NCBI GenBank assembly: GCA_965237765.1
Contig: OZ250157.1
Span: 1,178,001-1,242,000 of the forward strand
Direction of reading: 5' to 3'
Source: WTGJ01 sp965237765
GTDB taxonomy: Bacteria > Chloroflexota > Anaerolineae > Aggregatilineales > Phototrophicaceae
Length of the DNA: 64,000 nt
Shown here: positions 60,707 to 64,000 of the stretch, piece by piece
Layout: every line of letters begins with the position of its first letter
Numbering within the stretch: position 1 is the first letter of the stretch
Program-made: the position numbers and the translations under genes
The notes under the pieces: model-generated
Seen by the model: the letters and a program-made list of their open reading frames with translations, nothing else
What the model was told of the DNA's origin: nothing
Database searches by the model: none

Positions 60707-63175
60707 GGAGGATCTCGCTGCTTTCGCTGTCGTTGGGCACGCGCTTCTTGCGGCGTCTTACGGCTGCGAAGTGCCAGCACGCGCCGCGAAGTGCCGGCAC
60801 GCGCTTCTTGCGGCCGCGAAGTGCCGGCACGCGCGGCGGTCGCAGTCTCACCCTGCAGCTACTGGCGGTCATCGCGGCGGTCGCTGGTAGCCAGCTGCTC
60901 ACCACACAATCACGGGCGCAGTCGCCAGATCTCTACGGTGTGTTCTTATTGTTGGCCGGCTTTGCACTCTGGCTGCTGGCGGAAATTGTGCTGGATGGGC
61001 AGGCGGCGCGTTCCTGGCTGCGCCTGCGTCGGTTGGGCGCGCAGGATGGTTGGGCAGAAACAGCCCATTTCCCCCGCCGGCAACCCCGGCGCGCCCCTTT
61101 GGATCTGCGCGCCTACCAACTACGCTTCCTGGCCGCGCTGCTGGGCCTAGCGGGCAGCTACCTCACTTATCAATTCACCGCGAACAATCACTTTTCACTC
61201 GTCGGCTTTTGGTCCTGGGTGGCGAGCATCGCGCTCTGGGTGTGCGCGTTGGCGCCGCAGGATTGGCTGGAGGAACGGGTCGACCAGGCGCGCGCGTTTT
61301 CCTGGCGCGACCGCGAGAGCCAATTCCGCCTTTTGGCTGCGCTCCTGGGACTAATGGGTGGGATCCTCACCGTCCGAGGGATCGGAAGCTGGGTCACGCT
61401 GGTGAGCATCGCGCTCTGGGTCTATGCGATGTTGCCGCGGACAGGGCTGCGTTGGCTCGCCGATCGGGCGGGGGCAATTCCCTGGCGCGACCCGACGCTC
61501 TGGCTGCTTCTCGGCATCACGCTGCTGGCAGCCGTCATCCGCTTGAATGATCTGCCCGCCGTCCCGCCGGAGATGAACAGCGACCACGTCGAGACGGTGC
61601 TGGATGGATACCGCACCGCTGCCGGGGAGCGCAATATCTTCTTCGCCAACAACGGTGGACGCGTGCCTTTTCATTTTTACGCCCAGGCCCTGCTGGCGCA
61701 ATTGCCCGGTCTGGGGCACAACCTGATTACGATCAAGCTGCTCACTGTGCTGGAGGGCTTGCTGGCCATCCCTTGCCTGTATTGGATGGGGTGCGTGGCG
61801 GTTGGCGGGCGGCCACCGGGGTTGGGGCGGGTGGTCGGCTTGTTGCTGGCAGCGCTCGTCGCTGTGAGTTACTGGCACATCTTCTTGAGCCGCGCCGGTT
61901 TGCGTTGGGCACCGACAGTGGTCGTTAGCGCGTTGCTGCTGGGCTTGCTGGCGCGGGCGTTGCGCGAGAATCGGCGTGGCGATTACGTGAAAGCGGGATT
62001 GGTGCTTGGTTTCGGCCTCTACACCTACCCATCCGTGCGGATGTTGCCGCTCCTAGCGCTCTTCGGCGTGGCGCTGGCCTTCATCTTTTGGGCGCGGGAT
62101 TGGCGGGCGCGTTTCCGCTATCTATGGCACCTGGTGGTAATGGCGCTGGTTGACTTTCGTGGTCTTCATGCCTTTGTACCGCTACTCCAACGATGACTCG
62201 GATAGCTTTCATGCGCGCGGACGAGGACGCGCATCCTGGGCGATAGCATCGTCATGGATAGCTCGCATTGGAAGTGATCGAGGCGCTCATTGAGCGCTTC
62301 CCCGATCTCCTGCTGAATTTGCGAGATGGCCTGCTGATGTACAATTGGCAGGGCGACAGCCTCTGGTTCCACGGCGCGCCCGGCAAGCCCGTGCTGGATC
62401 CCGTGGGCTGGGGCCTTCTTCGTCCTGGGGCTGGCGGCCTGGTCGGCGCGGCTCTTGCGGCGGCGCGATGTTTTCGATTGGGCATTGCCGGCGGCGCTCC
62501 TCATCACGCTCTTGCCGGCGGCGCTGGCCATCGCTTTCCCGATAGAAAACCCGGGCAATACCCGCGCGATCGCCAGCCTGCCGATCGCCTTCCTCATCGC
62601 TGCCCTGCCGCTGAGGATCCTGTTGCAAGCATTCTGGGAACAATGGCGCGACGGAAGGACCTGGCTGGCCGAGCGCAACGCTGCTCCTCCTCGTGCTGGT
62701 GGGTGGTTATCGCGTCGCGCACCAGCGCTATTTCGTGCTGCACCTCGAGGCCTACCTGCCGCCAAGCAAACCGCATAGCGAGGCGGGGCGGGTCCTGCGC
62801 GCATTGGGTGAGGCGCAGGGCTTCGGCAACGTCTATATCGTCGGCATACCCGCATTGGTGGGACTACCGCGCGCTTGGCATCGAAGCCGGCGAACCTACC
62901 TGGCCGAACACCATCGATTCCCGCTCGAACGGCTGGAAAACCGCTTGCGTGAGGGCGCCTTGCGCGCCGACCCATTCCAGCTCGATCCCATGCAGGAGCT
63001 GGTCTTCTTCGTGCACCCCGATGACGCGAAAGGCGAGGCCGCTCTGCGCGAATTCTTTCCCAACGGCATCCTGAGCGAGGTGCTCGAAACCTACCAGGCG
63101 GGCGACGACTACCACTTGTATCGAGCGCCCGCCGCGGATGTGGGCGCTTTCCTGGAACGAAAGCGCGCGGGCTAA
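60703..63175 (+). pseudogene. GT39-like membrane glycosyltransferase, frameshifted, repeat at N-terminus
   Basis: A ~820-residue multispanning protein. The first frame (60703-62196) has about a dozen helices, and residues 10-45 are repeat-encoded (FLRRLTAAKCQHAPRSAGTR). LNDLPAVPPEMNSDHVETVL has the acidic loop of GT39-like enzymes and PSVRMLPLLALFGVAL follows. The reading then moves through other frames (FVVFMPLYRYSNDDSDSF; LLNLRDGLLMYNWQGDSLWF; LPAALAIAFPIENPGNTRAI; ALLLVLVGGYRVAHQRYFVL) to LYRAPAADVGAFLERKRAG, stop 63175. At least four shifts are needed. It is probably a surface-glycan sugar transferase. Confidence 0.65.
60737..60834. repeat. compound repeat at the start of a glycosyltransferase gene
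   Basis: Same compound order as in guaA: CTTCTTGCGGCGTCTTACGG, CTGCGAAGTGCCAGCACGCG, CCGCGAAGTGCCGGCACGCG, CTTCTTGCGGCCGCGAAGTG. It is stop-free in the gene's frame. Confidence 0.9.
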
Positions 63176-64000
63176 GGCAGCGGCAGATCCACCCAGCGCG
63201 CTTCCCGCACCGAGAGCTCGACGGCGTTAATGACCTCTTGAACGCGCGCACTCTGGGCGAAATTGCCCTGGTTTTCATCGCCACCGGCGACGATTTCCTG
63301 CATGAAATTGTGCACCAGGTTGGCGTAAAAGAGCGACGGCCAGGGCTCGCCTTCCTGATAGCCGGGCGGGAAGAAACGCTCCGGGATCTCCATGGGCACG
63401 AATTCGACCGCGTCTGGCTGGGCGCCGTGTAGCGTCTGACAGACGCCGAATTCCTCCACCAAACGGCAATGCAAGGCGCCGCGGCTGCCATAGATGTTCG
63501 CAATCAGCCCGGGGTAATTGCCGACGGCCACGTAGCTGTTTTGGATGGTGCAGAAGCCGCCGCGGCGGTATTCGCCGATGTAGACATCGCCATCGTCGAT
63601 ATTGGTGCGGACGCGCTGGCCAGCGGCGTCGGTACGATAGGGGACGAAGTTTTGCATGGTGCCGACGACACGGCTCAGCTCGTCCTGGAAGCACCACAGG
63701 CTGATATCGATGATGGGCGCGCCGTAGCCTTCGAGGGCGGAGACGCGGATCTCCTCGTCTTCACTGGTGGGCGGGATCAGGTCGGCTTTGGTGACGGGTT
63801 CGTCGGGGGAGATGAATTGCGAATTCTGCTCGTAGCCGTTGAAGATGAACAAATCGCCCAGCTCGCCCTGCTCGATGAGCTCGTACATGTATTGCATGGC
63901 AGGCGCGTAGCGGAAGGTGAGGCCGACCTTCGTCTTCAATCCTTTGGAATGGGCGAGTTCGTGCGCCTCCCAGGTGCGGCGGTAATCGTGGCAGACGGGT
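63172..64000 (-). CDS. Gfo/Idh/MocA oxidoreductase, C-terminal part (cut by window edge)
   Basis: The frame is open from the window edge, and VCHDYRRTWEAHELAHSKG followed by LKTKVGLTFRYAPAMQ matches the region following the EKP motif in this family. The TTG at 63939 is therefore not the true start. The C-terminal substrate domain follows (SALEGYGAPIIDISLWCFQD; GNYPGLIANIYGSRGALHC). The stop is at 63172, convergent and overlapping by 4 bases with the glycosyltransferase. It is a sugar dehydrogenase of unknown substrate, not close to the copy at 39626. Confidence 0.85.
   Translation of the reverse strand, partial: PVCHDYRRTWEAHELAHSKGLKTKVGLTFRYAPAMQYMYELIEQGELGDLFIFNGYEQNSQFISPDEPVTKADLIPPTSEDEEIRVSALEGYGAPIIDISLWCFQDELSRVVGTMQNFVPYRTDAAGQRVRTNIDDGDVYIGEYRRGGFCTIQNSYVAVGNYPGLIANIYGSRGALHCRLVEEFGVCQTLHGAQPDAVEFVPMEIPERFFPPGYQEGEPWPSLFYANLVHNFMQEIVAGGDENQGNFAQSARVQEVINAVELSVREARWVDLPLP

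Overview
The window is G+C-rich DNA that reads most like a Chloroflexota bacterium, possibly marine or sponge-associated. That placement is an inference from protein style: GT39-type membrane glycosyltransferases with a C-terminal beta-sandwich tail, many family-5 solute-binding proteins with plain Sec signal peptides, a sulfatase-rich gene set, and no TonB/Sus system. No rRNA, tRNA, cas gene, transposase or integrase was seen.

Layout. 0-2 kb: surface-glycan glycosyltransferases. 2-7 kb (minus): Opp/Dpp-type ATPases and a solute-binding protein. 7-11 kb (minus): a frameshifted sulfatase, a methyltransferase fragment and a GH117-like glycosidase. 11-19.5 kb: accessory genes, namely two SDRs (one cut by a repeat array), a TPR gene and its debris, an A+T-richer secreted protein, a P450, a cupin, a deaminase and an aldo/keto reductase. 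19.7-26 kb: a peptidase, a lactonase-like amidohydrolase, two overlapping sulfatases and an esterase. 26-36 kb: a divergent catabolic locus (SDR, alcohol dehydrogenase, GntR/FCD regulator and two permeases leftward; aldehyde dehydrogenase, enolase-superfamily enzyme and a second solute-binding protein rightward). 36-46 kb: a broken GHL6 glycosidase, then a second divergent locus (TIM-barrel isomerase, Gfo/Idh/MocA enzyme, GH117 and a membrane protein leftward; GMC oxidoreductase, small membrane proteins and a tandem GH117-GH117 fusion rightward). 46-52 kb: a second peptide/oligosaccharide ABC system plus a BMP-type binding protein. 52-64 kb: a sulfatase, xpt-guaA, a GH29 fucosidase, an SDR and a heavily frameshifted glycosyltransferase cluster.

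How the parts may work together. Four GH117-like domains, four sulfatases and GH29/GHL6 enzymes suggest use of sulfated red-algal-type galactans. The aldehyde dehydrogenase, enolase-superfamily enzyme, Zn-alcohol dehydrogenase and KduD-like SDR match, by family, the four steps known in agarolytic bacteria for 3,6-anhydro-L-galactose conversion to 2-keto-3-deoxygluconate. The same palindrome (ATTGTAGACAAT), overlapping a TACAAT -10 box with a TTG-type -35 box 17 bp upstream, precedes the solute-binding gene, the ATPase genes and the isomerase/GH117 operon. It also lies in the leader of the GMC/GH117 operon, and a degenerate version sits in the 30.8 kb divergent promoter. It is a good candidate operator for the GntR/FCD regulator encoded inside the locus.

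A second theme is a family of ~30-bp palindrome-cored repeats, 10 codons long and stop-free in five of six frames. They occur as arrays between genes and as in-frame insertions inside guaA, sulfatases and membrane-protein genes. Many genes also carry frameshifts, densest at 58.6-63.2 kb, where most look like 1-2 base insertions; some may be sequencing or assembly errors rather than true pseudogenes.
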